DNA from: Clostridiales bacterium
Lineage (GTDB): Bacteria > Bacillota > Clostridia > Lachnospirales > Lachnospiraceae
NCBI GenBank assembly: GCA_019420425.1
Contig: JAHZHG010000019.1
Coordinates: 6,257 to 18,331, forward strand
Length of the DNA stretch: 12,075 nucleotides
Reading direction: 5' to 3'
The position numbers and the translations under genes are program-made. Position 1 is the stretch's first letter. The number at the start of each line of letters is the position of its first letter. Positions 5,313-12,075 of this stretch are shown one piece after another. Below the pieces are notes generated by a model. The model searched no databases. It worked only from the letters and a program-made list of their open reading frames with translations, and was not told the origin of the DNA.

Positions 5313-6077
5313 ATGGACGAAAGAGAGAAGACGCGCAGAAGGATTCAGGAGGAACGCAGGGCGCAGGTCAGAAGAGAGTATGCGATTGTACTGACGGTGA
5401 TGACGATTCTGCTGATCATCGCTTTGCTGAAGGTGGGAATCGGCATCTGGAACGGGGTGCGGGAAGCCTTTGTGGAGAAGCAGGCTGTAGAGACGAATGA
5501 GGACAGCTATGGGATAGAAACAAGGGAAAGCACGCAGTGGGTGGAAAAGACGGATGATGAGATGCGCATCCCTGATCCCGGAATCGATGTGCAGCTGCTG
5601 ACGGTAAATGAATGGTCAAGACCAGGCATCCATACAGACCGGATTGAAGGCGTGGTTGTCCATTATATTGGAAATCCGGGGACAACCGCTCAGCAGAACC
5701 ATGACTATTTTGAAAATCTGAAGGACTATCAGAACGATTCCATGAGCAGCAATTTTCTCATTGGCCTGGAGGGGGAGATTATCCAGAATGTGCCGGTAAA
5801 TGAAGTGGCCTACGCCTCTAACAGCGCAAACCACAACACGGTCTCCATAGAGTGCTGCCATCCGGATGAAACCGGGAAGTTTACGGAGGGGACGTATACG
5901 TCGGCTGTCCATCTGGTTGCCTGGCTGTGCGAGAAGTTTGGCCTGGGGAGAGAGGGGATTATCCGCCATTATGATGTGACGGGAAAGGAGTGTCCTCTGT
6001 ACTTTGTGGAGAATCCGGATGAGTGGGAGAAGTTTAAGGATGATGTGATTTCTTATATGAATGAATACGGCGTATAA
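5313..6077 (+). CDS. Membrane-anchored N-acetylmuramoyl-L-alanine amidase (amidase_2/PGRP fold)
   Basis: This gene encodes 254 residues. A highly charged cytoplasmic start (about 1-22, rich in Arg/Glu) precedes one membrane helix (about 23-46), then a linker, then the catalytic domain outside the membrane (about 105-235). The zinc ligands expected for T7-lysozyme-like type 2 amidases are present: His117 in VVVHYIGNPGT, His219 in IIRHYDVTG and Cys227 in KECPLYF. SIECCH carries Glu180 on the strand facing the site. The enzyme cuts the bond between N-acetylmuramic acid and the L-Ala of the stem peptide. There are no cell-wall-binding repeats; the membrane anchor replaces them. It follows the two-component operon without a terminator, suggesting that envelope signals control it. 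The ATG follows GGGGAGGGG (5300-5309). Confidence 0.92.
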   Translation: MDEREKTRRRIQEERRAQVRREYAIVLTVMTILLIIALLKVGIGIWNGVREAFVEKQAVETNEDSYGIETRESTQWVEKTDDEMRIPDPGIDVQLLTVNEWSRPGIHTDRIEGVVVHYIGNPGTTAQQNHDYFENLKDYQNDSMSSNFLIGLEGEIIQNVPVNEVAYASNSANHNTVSIECCHPDETGKFTEGTYTSAVHLVAWLCEKFGLGREGIIRHYDVTGKECPLYFVENPDEWEKFKDDVISYMNEYGV

Positions 6078-6080
6078 GGG

Positions 6081-6124
6081 TTTACATAAATGTTAAGAAA
6101 CAGGTAAACAGATATTAAGAAAAA
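6081..6124 (+). repeat. Four 11-bp-phased direct repeats upstream of the asnB promoter
   Basis: Read in steps of 11 the sequence gives TTTACATAAAT (6081), GTTAAGAAACA (6092), GGTAAACAGAT (6103) and ATTAAGAAAAA (6114). Within each unit, positions 3 (T), 4 (A) and 8 (A) are the same in all four, and most other positions agree in three. The array ends six bases before the -35. Direct repeats with an 11-bp period are how PhoB/PhoP/OmpR-type response regulators bind in tandem, and TTTACA/TTAAG units resemble Gram-positive Pho boxes. The A/T richness makes some chance similarity likely. Confidence 0.5.
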
Positions 6125-6129
6125 TTTTA

Positions 6130-6157
6130 TTGCTTATTCGAATAATTCTGCTACAAT
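6130..6157 (+). promoter_or_regulatory. Promoter of asnB
   Basis: The elements are TTGCTT (6130-6135), a 16-base spacer, and TACAAT (6152-6157). The -10 matches the consensus at five of six positions. The expected start is near 6164, giving a leader of about 57 bases. No terminator is seen between the amidase stop and this promoter, so some read-through is possible. Confidence 0.65.
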
Positions 6158-6165
6158 AGGGGATA

Positions 6166-6191
6166 GCGATGTCAGAGAAGGAAGGCATCGC
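6166..6191 (+). promoter_or_regulatory. Hairpin at the 5' end of the asnB transcript
   Basis: GCGATG (6166-6171) pairs perfectly with CATCGC (6186-6191), extended by a T-G and a C-G pair, with a purine-rich 10-base loop. It begins about two bases after the predicted start, a position where hairpins can protect mRNA from decay. It lacks the length and motifs of a T-box or other known riboswitch. Its role is inferred. Confidence 0.4.
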
Positions 6192-6220
6192 GGGGGAGTA
6201 TACGGAGGACATAGGACGAT

Positions 6221-8065
6221 ATGTGTGGAATAGCAGGATTCAGTTCGGATGTACTGGCAGTCAATGGAACGGAAATCATGACCGCCATGTTAGATAAAAT
6301 CATTAGCCGTGGACCGGATGATTGGGGACAGTACGTGGATGGCCACGGCGGAATCGGAATGAGGAGACTCAGTATTACCGGAGTGCGCAACGGTAAGCAG
6401 CCGATACTGAACGAGGACCAGACGATGGCGCTGGTATTTAATGGGGAGATTTATAACTACAAAGAACTTAGAACGGCCTTAAAGAAAAAAGGACATATAT
6501 TCAGTACGGAGACGGATTCGGAGGTTATCCTTCACGGATATGAGGAGTACGGGAAGGAGATACTGAAAAAGCTGCGCGGTATGTTTGCCTTTGCCGTCTG
6601 GGATTTTCGCGATCAGTCGATGTTCCTGGGCAGGGATCCATTCGGAATAAAGCCGCTGTTTTATCAGGTTACACCGGGAGAACGCCTGGTGTTTGCCTCG
6701 GAGATCAAGGCGATTTTGAGCGTGCCGGGGGAGGCGCGCGAGCTGAATGAACAGGCGCTTGCTTCCTATCTGGCCTTTCAGTATAATCCGCTGGAGGAGA
6801 CATTTTACCGCGGCATTTATCAGCTGCTTCCCGGCCACAGCGCGATGTGGAAGGGCGGCAGGCTGCAGATCGAAGAATATTGGGACATGGTATGGAAGCC
6901 GGACAAGAGCAAGTCTGAGGCGGAGCTGGTAAAACAGACCGCGCTCAGTTTGAAAGATTCGGTGAAGAGCCATATGATCGGAGATGTGGAGATCGGTACC
7001 TTCCTTTCCGGGGGTATCGATTCCTCTGTGGTAGCTGCGCTGTCAAAAGTAAAAAAAGCGTTTAGCGTAGGGTTTGAAGAAGAAGGGTACAGCGAGATCG
7101 AAAAGGCCGCAGAGCTCTGCAAACGATATGGAATTACCCACTATACGAAAAAAATTACAAGGGAAGAATTCTGGGACAGCACAGGGGAGATACTGGATCA
7201 TCTGGATGAGCCGGTGGCTGACCCGTCGATTATTCCTTTAAACTTCCTCTGCAAGCTGGCGTCCGAGCATGTAAAAGTGGTGCTCTCCGGAGAGGGCGCG
7301 GACGAGCTCTTTGGCGGATATCCGATTTACGGAACAGCGATGGCCTTAAAGCCGGTGGAATGGATTCCGGAAAAGGTGCGCAGGGGAGTCCGGCGGATAG
7401 TAGAAAAGATACCGTTTTCCTTTAAAGGAAAGCAGTATCTGATTCGTGCCGGGCAGAGAGTGGAGGAGCGTTTCATTGGAGACGCATATATTTTCCACGA
7501 GGACGAAATCCGGCGCGTGCTTAAGGTTAAGGACGGCGTGTCTCTGGATCCCACAGAGGTGACCCGCCCGTATTACGACCGGGTTAAGGGACAGCACGAG
7601 CTGACAAAGATGCAGTACATAGATACAAAGCTGTGGATGCGCGGAGATATTCTGCGGAAATCGGATCACATCAGCATGGGGCATTCCCTGGAGGTACGTG
7701 TTCCGTTTCTGGATCCGGAGGTGGCCAGGGCAGCCTCTGCGATACCGCCTCACTACCGCGTAACCAAGCATACAACCAAATATATACTGCGCGGCGCATG
7801 CAACGGCCTCCTGTCAAAGCAGGAGGAAAAACGGAAGAAGCTTGGCTTCCCCGTACCGGTGAAAAAGTGGCTGAGAGAAGAGCCGTGCTATCTGCGGGTA
7901 AAGCAGGTCTTTGATTCTGCCGCTGCGGGAAAGTTTTTTGACCAGTCGTATCTGACGGATATGCTGGAAGAGCACAAAGTGGGAAAAGCAGATAATGCCC
8001 GTAAAATATGGACAGTTTATCTCTTTTTGCTGTGGTATCAGAAAAATTTTGAAGAAATTGCCTGA
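6221..8065 (+). CDS. asnB: Asparagine synthetase, glutamine-hydrolysing
   Basis: This gene encodes 614 residues, the normal length. The N-terminal class II glutaminase domain starts MCGIAGF; Cys2 becomes the N-terminal nucleophile after Met removal, which fixes the ATG at 6221. Arg49, Asn74-Gly75 (FNGEIYNY) and Asp99 match the glutamine-site residues. The synthetase domain has the ATP-binding loop SGGIDSS (263-269) and a second segment, SGEGADELFGGYPIY. The enzyme transfers ammonia from glutamine to an aspartyl-AMP intermediate to make asparagine. Some close relatives amidate other substrates, such as meso-diaminopimelate in the cell wall, so the nearby amidase makes that alternative worth noting. 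GGAGG (6204-6208) lies 12 bases upstream. It is monocistronic, with its own promoter and terminator. Confidence 0.93.
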   Translation: MCGIAGFSSDVLAVNGTEIMTAMLDKIISRGPDDWGQYVDGHGGIGMRRLSITGVRNGKQPILNEDQTMALVFNGEIYNYKELRTALKKKGHIFSTETDSEVILHGYEEYGKEILKKLRGMFAFAVWDFRDQSMFLGRDPFGIKPLFYQVTPGERLVFASEIKAILSVPGEARELNEQALASYLAFQYNPLEETFYRGIYQLLPGHSAMWKGGRLQIEEYWDMVWKPDKSKSEAELVKQTALSLKDSVKSHMIGDVEIGTFLSGGIDSSVVAALSKVKKAFSVGFEEEGYSEIEKAAELCKRYGITHYTKKITREEFWDSTGEILDHLDEPVADPSIIPLNFLCKLASEHVKVVLSGEGADELFGGYPIYGTAMALKPVEWIPEKVRRGVRRIVEKIPFSFKGKQYLIRAGQRVEERFIGDAYIFHEDEIRRVLKVKDGVSLDPTEVTRPYYDRVKGQHELTKMQYIDTKLWMRGDILRKSDHISMGHSLEVRVPFLDPEVARAASAIPPHYRVTKHTTKYILRGACNGLLSKQEEKRKKLGFPVPVKKWLREEPCYLRVKQVFDSAAAGKFFDQSYLTDMLEEHKVGKADNARKIWTVYLFLLWYQKNFEEIA

Positions 8066-8079
8066 AACAGGCAAAAAAA

Positions 8080-8120
8080 CCGGGAAGAGGCTCCCTAAGA
8101 GAGTGCTTCCCGGCCTTTTT
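8080..8120 (+). terminator. Intrinsic terminator of asnB
   Basis: CCGGGAAG (8080-8087) pairs perfectly with CTTCCCGG (8106-8113), followed by CC and five T residues (8116-8120). An A run (8073-8079) precedes the stem. It starts 15 bases after the asnB stop. Confidence 0.9.
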
Positions 8121-8123
8121 ATC

Positions 8124-8152
8124 TGGATTCTTCCCTTGTTTTGTGGTAAAAT
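8124..8152 (+). promoter_or_regulatory. Promoter of the gdpP-rplI-dnaB operon, extended -10
   Basis: TAAAAT (8147-8152) is preceded by TG one base upstream (8144-8145), giving an extended -10. The sequence 17 bases further upstream is TGGATT (8124-8129), a weak -35. The expected start is near 8159, leaving a leader of about 37 bases. It directly follows the asnB terminator, so the next operon needs a promoter here. Confidence 0.6.
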
Positions 8153-8195
8153 AAGCTATTAGTAGTGTAAATCACCCCAAAGGGAGCGGAGGAAA

Positions 8196-10241
8196 ATGAA
8201 ACAGAAGATCAAATACAGCGGGAGACTGCGTTCCTACTGGCAGTGGAGCCTGATGTTGGTTTTCTGCTCGATTATTTTGGATATTGCGCTGCTGTTTGTC
8301 GATCTGAAATCGGCAATAGTTGCTTCCATATTCAGTGCGGTTTATATCATTACGGTACTCCTCGTGTATTTTTTCTATAAACCGAGAATCGTGGCAGAGC
8401 TGGTTAATTTTGCGACAAATTACGGACAGATACAAAAGGTGCTGCTTAGAGAGTTTGCCATCCCATACGGACTCTTGGAAACAAATGGAAAGATCATCTG
8501 GATGAATGACCAGATGTGTGAGATTACCGGGAAAAACCGGACGTATCACAAGAGTATTTCCAACCTGTTTCCCCAGGTCAACGACGGCTTCTTTCCGGAA
8601 AATGATGAGGAGGTATCCCTGGAGATCCGTTATGGCGAAAGGGATTATCAGGTATTGATCCAGAGGATCTGCATCGACGAGCTGCTGGATGCTACGGAGC
8701 TCATTGAGGGCACAGCAGAGGACAACCATTTGCTTGCCGTTTATCTGTTTGATATCACGCTGCAGAATCAGTACATCCGGGAGAACCAGGAAAACCAGCC
8801 CGTGGTCGGCCTGATCTATATCGATAACTACGATGAGGTGCAGGAAAGTGTGGAAGAGGTCAGAAGCTCTCTGCTTGCCGCGCTGATTGACCGGAAGATC
8901 AACAAGTATATCACGAGTATGGGGGGCCTGGTCAAGAAGCTGGAAAAGGATAAGTATTTTATTATGCTGACCCAGAAGAACCTGCCAACGCTCAAAAGCG
9001 ACCGCTTTTCTCTGCTTGAGGACGTAAAGATGGTCAATGTGGGAAACGAGATGGGCGTTACCCTGAGCATAGGCCTGGGCATTAACGGAGACGGGTATAT
9101 CCAGGGCTACGAATATGCGAGAGGGGCGATGGAGCTGGCTCTGGGACGCGGCGGCGACCAGGCTGTGCTGAAGGACGGAGAAAAGATCACGTATTACGGC
9201 GGAAAGACCCAGCTGGCAGAGCGCAACACCCGGGTAAAGGCCAGAGTAAAGGCACAGGCGCTGCGTGAAATCATGACCGAAAAAGAAACCGTTGTGGTCA
9301 TGGGGCACAAGGTTACGGATATCGATACGCTGGGCGCGGCTGTGGGCATATATTGTGCGGCGCGGATTGTGGGCAAAAAGGCCCATATTGTGACCAGCGA
9401 CATCACAGGCGGGATTAAGCCGTGGGTGCAGATATTTACGGAAGACAAGGAATATGACCACGATTTCTTTGTCTCCCACCAGCAGGCAAAGGAACTGGTG
9501 AACGATCAGGCCGTGCTGGTCGTGGTGGATACCAACCGTCCGTCGATGACGGAGTGTGAGGAGCTGCTGGATCGGACCAATACGGTTGTGGTGCTGGATC
9601 ACCACCGCCAGGGAAGCCAGCAGATCGAAAATGCGGCGCTTTCCTATATTGAACCGTCGGCTTCCTCGGCATGTGAGATGGTGGCGGAGATTCTTCAGTA
9701 TTTTGATGAATATGTGCGGCTGCGTCCGCGTGAGGCAGACTGCATTTATGCCGGTATCATCATTGACACCAACAACTTTCTGGCCAAGACGGGTGTGCGC
9801 ACCTTTGAGGCGGCCGCATTCCTGCGCAGAAAGGGCGCGGATGTGACGAGAGTGCGCAAGATGTTCCGTGATGATATGGCTACCTACAAAGCGCGGGCAG
9901 AGGCGGTGCGCCATGCCGAGGTTTATATGGACCGGTTTGCCATCAGCAGATGTCCGTCCGAGGGCCTGGATAATCCTACGGTGGTCGGCGCCCAGGCGGC
10001 CAATGAGCTGCTGAATATTGTGGGCGTAAAGGCGTCCTTTGTGCTGACACCCTTTAACCGCCGCATTTATATCAGCGCGCGGGCGATTGATGAGGTAAAC
10101 GTACAGATTATTATGGAACGTCTTGGCGGAGGCGGCCACATGAATATTGCCGGCGCACAGCTGGATAATATCAGCGAGGAGCAGGCGGTGGAGGTACTGA
10201 AGCAGACGCTCAGGGAAATGACTGAGGAAAAGGCGATCTGA
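8196..10241 (+). CDS. gdpP: Cyclic-di-AMP phosphodiesterase GdpP (DHH/DHHA1)
   Basis: This gene encodes 681 residues with the GdpP order. Two membrane helices lie at about 17-35 and 39-61, a PAS-like region at about 85-180, and a degenerate GGDEF domain whose signature is replaced by SDRF (268-271). The DHH domain has His371, Asp375 and Asp377 in GHKVTDID, Asp445 in VVVDTN, Asp468-His469-His470 in LDHHRQG and Asp524 in IIIDTN. DHHA1 ends with GGGGH (644-648). These are the expected Mn-binding and catalytic residues. It hydrolyses c-di-AMP to pApA, so it affects potassium and osmotic balance and wall stress. The degenerate GGDEF should not make c-di-GMP. AAGGGAG (8180-8186) is the better-spaced ribosome binding site. 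It precedes rplI by 30 bases, as in Bacillus (yybT). Confidence 0.95.
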   Translation: MKQKIKYSGRLRSYWQWSLMLVFCSIILDIALLFVDLKSAIVASIFSAVYIITVLLVYFFYKPRIVAELVNFATNYGQIQKVLLREFAIPYGLLETNGKIIWMNDQMCEITGKNRTYHKSISNLFPQVNDGFFPENDEEVSLEIRYGERDYQVLIQRICIDELLDATELIEGTAEDNHLLAVYLFDITLQNQYIRENQENQPVVGLIYIDNYDEVQESVEEVRSSLLAALIDRKINKYITSMGGLVKKLEKDKYFIMLTQKNLPTLKSDRFSLLEDVKMVNVGNEMGVTLSIGLGINGDGYIQGYEYARGAMELALGRGGDQAVLKDGEKITYYGGKTQLAERNTRVKARVKAQALREIMTEKETVVVMGHKVTDIDTLGAAVGIYCAARIVGKKAHIVTSDITGGIKPWVQIFTEDKEYDHDFFVSHQQAKELVNDQAVLVVVDTNRPSMTECEELLDRTNTVVVLDHHRQGSQQIENAALSYIEPSASSACEMVAEILQYFDEYVRLRPREADCIYAGIIIDTNNFLAKTGVRTFEAAAFLRRKGADVTRVRKMFRDDMATYKARAEAVRHAEVYMDRFAISRCPSEGLDNPTVVGAQAANELLNIVGVKASFVLTPFNRRIYISARAIDEVNVQIIMERLGGGGHMNIAGAQLDNISEEQAVEVLKQTLREMTEEKAI

Positions 10242-10271
10242 TACGGAATATAAGAATGGAGGAAAACAAAC

Positions 10272-10718
10272 ATGAAGGTAATTTTGCTGGAAGACGTAAA
10301 GTCCCTGGGAAAAAAGGGTGAGGTTGTAGAGGTCAGCGAGGGCTATGCCAGGAACATGCTGCTGAAAAAGAAGCTGGGCGTGGAGGCAAACGGAAAGAAC
10401 TTAAACGACCTGAAGCTACAGAAGGCCAACGCAGAAAAGGTTGCCCAGGAAAATCTGGATGCAGCAAAAGCGCTGGCAGAAGAAATCAAAGAAAAAGAAG
10501 TCACCCTGGCGGTGAAGGTAGGCGAAGGCGGAAAGGTATTCGGCTCCGTATCCTCAAAGGAAATTGCCGAGGCGGCGAAAAAGCAGCTGAATCTGGAGCT
10601 GGACAAAAAGAAGATCCAAATGGACGGACCGATCAAGTCCCTGGGCGTGACCATGGTTCCCATTCGCCTGCACCCCAAGGTGACGGCAGAACTCAAGGTA
10701 AAGATTACAGAGGCATAA
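10272..10718 (+). CDS. rplI: 50S ribosomal protein L9 (bL9)
   Basis: This gene encodes 148 residues, the normal bL9 length. The N-terminal rRNA-binding domain (1-47) starts MKVILLEDVKSLGKKG and contains the signature GYARNMLLKKKLG. A long charged linker helix (about 48-78) leads to the C-terminal domain, which has GGKVFGSVSSKEIAEA and ends with IRLHPKVTAELKVKI. L9 binds domain V of 23S rRNA near the L1 stalk and affects reading-frame maintenance. The ATG follows TGGAGGAAAA about 10 bases upstream. It lies between gdpP and dnaB, the conserved Firmicute order, and is probably in one transcript with both. Confidence 0.97.
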   Translation: MKVILLEDVKSLGKKGEVVEVSEGYARNMLLKKKLGVEANGKNLNDLKLQKANAEKVAQENLDAAKALAEEIKEKEVTLAVKVGEGGKVFGSVSSKEIAEAAKKQLNLELDKKKIQMDGPIKSLGVTMVPIRLHPKVTAELKVKITEA

Positions 10719-10752
10719 GCTATCCGCGGTTTGACAGAAAGGAGGCCCGGCC

Positions 10753-12075
10753 ATGGAGGAAGCGGCGATAAAGCGGATTCTGCCCCACAGCACCGAAGCG
10801 GAGCAGTCGGTTATCGGTGCAATGCTGCTGGATCAGGATGCCATTGTGGCGGCCACCGATCTGATTACCAGCGAGGATTTTTACCAGAGACAGTACGGCA
10901 TACTCTTTGAGGCGATGACCGAGCTGTATGCAGAGGGAAAGCCGGTTGACCCGGTGACTCTGCAGAACCGGCTGAGGGAGAAGGACGTACCGCCGGAAAT
11001 CAGCAGCCTGGAATTTGCCCGGGAGCTGATCACGGCCGTTCCCACGTCGGCAAATGTAAAGTATTACGCGCAGATCGTTCAGGAAAAGGCGCAGCTGCGC
11101 AGACTCATCAAGGTAAATGAAGAGATTGCCAATGCCTGCTATCTGGAGAATGACCGGGTGGAGGACATTATGGAGGATGCGGAAAAGAAAATTTTCCAGG
11201 TACTCCAACAGAAGGCCTCCGGGGACTTTGTACCGATCAAGGATGTAGTGCTGGCCGTATTGGACAAGATTGAGGCAGCCGGAAAGAATAAGGGAAATGT
11301 AACCGGACTGGCCACCGGGTTTATCGATCTGGACTATAAGACCTCCGGCTTCCAGCCCTCCGACCTGATCCTGATTGCGGCCCGTCCTTCCATGGGCAAG
11401 ACGGCGTTTGTATTGAATATTGCCGGTCATATGGCGTTTAAGCTAAACATCACTGTGGCGATCTTCAGCCTGGAGATGTCTAAGGAGCAGCTGGTCAACC
11501 GACTGCTGGCTCTGGAATCCAGGGTGGATTCCCAGCTGATGCGTACGGGAAATCTGAATGACCAGGACTGGGGCAATCTGATTGAGGGAGCCGGCGTCGT
11601 GGGCCGTTCCCATTTGATCATCGATGATACGCCGGGTATTTCCGTGGCGGAGCTGCGCAGCAAATGCCGGAAATACAAGCTGGAGCACAATCTGGGCATC
11701 ATTATGATTGACTACCTGCAGCTGATGCAGGGCAGCAAAAAATCCGAATCCAGGCAGCAGGAGATTTCCGACATCTCCCGCTCGCTGAAGGAAATCGCCA
11801 GAGAGCTGAAGGTGCCTGTGGTGGCCCTTTCCCAGCTGTCCCGCGCGGTGGAACAAAGGCCGGATCACCGGCCCATGCTGTCCGACCTGCGTGAGTCGGG
11901 AGCCATTGAGCAGGACGCCGACGTGGTTATGTTTTTATACCGCGATGATTATTACAACAAGGACACGGATAAAAAAGATGTGGCAGAGGTTATCATTGCC
12001 AAGCAAAGAAACGGCCCAATCGGGACAATCGAGCTTCCGCTGCTTCCGACATTTACCAAGTTTGCAAATATGAAG
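10753..12075 (+). CDS. dnaB: Replicative DNA helicase DnaB (DnaC of Bacillus), 3' end beyond the window
   Basis: The frame stays open from the ATG at 10753 to the window edge, giving 441 residues. Family members are about 440-460 residues, so only a few should be missing. The N-terminal domain (about 10-115) starts LPHSTEAEQSVIGAML, which binds primase and neighbouring subunits. The RecA-like ATPase domain has Walker A ARPSMGKT with Lys216, SLEMSKEQL, the Walker B strand IIMIDYLQL with Asp320, SQLSRAVEQR, LSDLRESGAIEQDAD and AKQRNGP. No intein interrupts these motifs, a common site for one in DnaB. The hexamer unwinds the fork. AAAGGAGG (10738-10745) lies 7 bases upstream of the start, and rplI ends 34 bases before it. 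Confidence 0.96.
   Translation, partial: MEEAAIKRILPHSTEAEQSVIGAMLLDQDAIVAATDLITSEDFYQRQYGILFEAMTELYAEGKPVDPVTLQNRLREKDVPPEISSLEFARELITAVPTSANVKYYAQIVQEKAQLRRLIKVNEEIANACYLENDRVEDIMEDAEKKIFQVLQQKASGDFVPIKDVVLAVLDKIEAAGKNKGNVTGLATGFIDLDYKTSGFQPSDLILIAARPSMGKTAFVLNIAGHMAFKLNITVAIFSLEMSKEQLVNRLLALESRVDSQLMRTGNLNDQDWGNLIEGAGVVGRSHLIIDDTPGISVAELRSKCRKYKLEHNLGIIMIDYLQLMQGSKKSESRQQEISDISRSLKEIARELKVPVVALSQLSRAVEQRPDHRPMLSDLRESGAIEQDADVVMFLYRDDYYNKDTDKKDVAEVIIAKQRNGPIGTIELPLLPTFTKFANMK

Noticed and set aside
8172..10139. A 655-codon open frame on the minus strand opposite gdpP
   Set aside because: It lies almost wholly antisense to a gene with every GdpP motif intact. Its product is rich in His, Gln, Arg and Ile with no recognisable domain, as expected of a codon-bias shadow.
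10720..11868. Minus-strand open frames of 236 and 141 codons opposite dnaB
   Set aside because: DnaB motifs run continuously on the plus strand through the same region. The antisense products have no domain and no ribosome binding site I would trust.
1..12075. CRISPR arrays, tRNA or rRNA genes, insertion sequences and attachment sites
   Set aside because: No regularly spaced long repeats, tRNA-like cloverleafs, transposase or integrase frames, or terminal inverted repeats with flanking duplications were seen.

Overview
The window reads as a chromosomal segment of a Clostridia-type Firmicute, most likely a Lachnospiraceae gut anaerobe. The evidence is the gene order (DUF951-rpsF-ssb-rpsR and gdpP-rplI-dnaB, both typical Firmicute groups), moderate GC, strong AGGAGG-type ribosome binding sites, and the protein sequences. 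The genus is an inference. I see no rRNA, tRNA, CRISPR array, transposase or phage gene. Nearly all of the window is coding and no gene-free stretch exceeds 300 bases.

Layout. 1-390: the 3' end of a sirtuin gene and a small DUF951 gene. 380-1647: a strong extended -10 promoter inside the end of the DUF951 gene drives rpsF-ssb-rpsR (ribosomal protein S6, single-stranded DNA-binding protein, ribosomal protein S18). Its leader can fold to mask the rpsF ribosome binding site, and an intrinsic terminator closes the unit. 1680-2258: a small accessory-looking unit. A minus-strand XRE-family regulator and a plus-strand 71-residue acidic protein of unknown function diverge from one compact control region. 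In that region two inverted 14-bp operator-like copies each fill the spacer of one of two facing promoters. 2284-6077: a response regulator, a histidine kinase and a membrane-anchored extracytoplasmic protein overlap by ATGA junctions, followed 78 bases later by a membrane-anchored zinc amidase. This looks like an envelope-sensing locus that carries its own cell-wall hydrolase. 6081-8120: asnB, a glutamine-dependent asparagine synthetase, with its own promoter, four 11-bp-phased repeats just upstream of the -35, a 5' hairpin and a terminator. 8124-12075: gdpP (c-di-AMP phosphodiesterase), rplI (L9) and dnaB (replicative helicase, running off the window end).

Most of this is core housekeeping. 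The parts worth a second look are the symmetric divergent promoter/operator with its unknown small protein, the four-gene two-component/amidase locus, and the phased repeats upstream of asnB. I did not find a clearly new defence, mobile or biosynthetic system, and I do not claim one.
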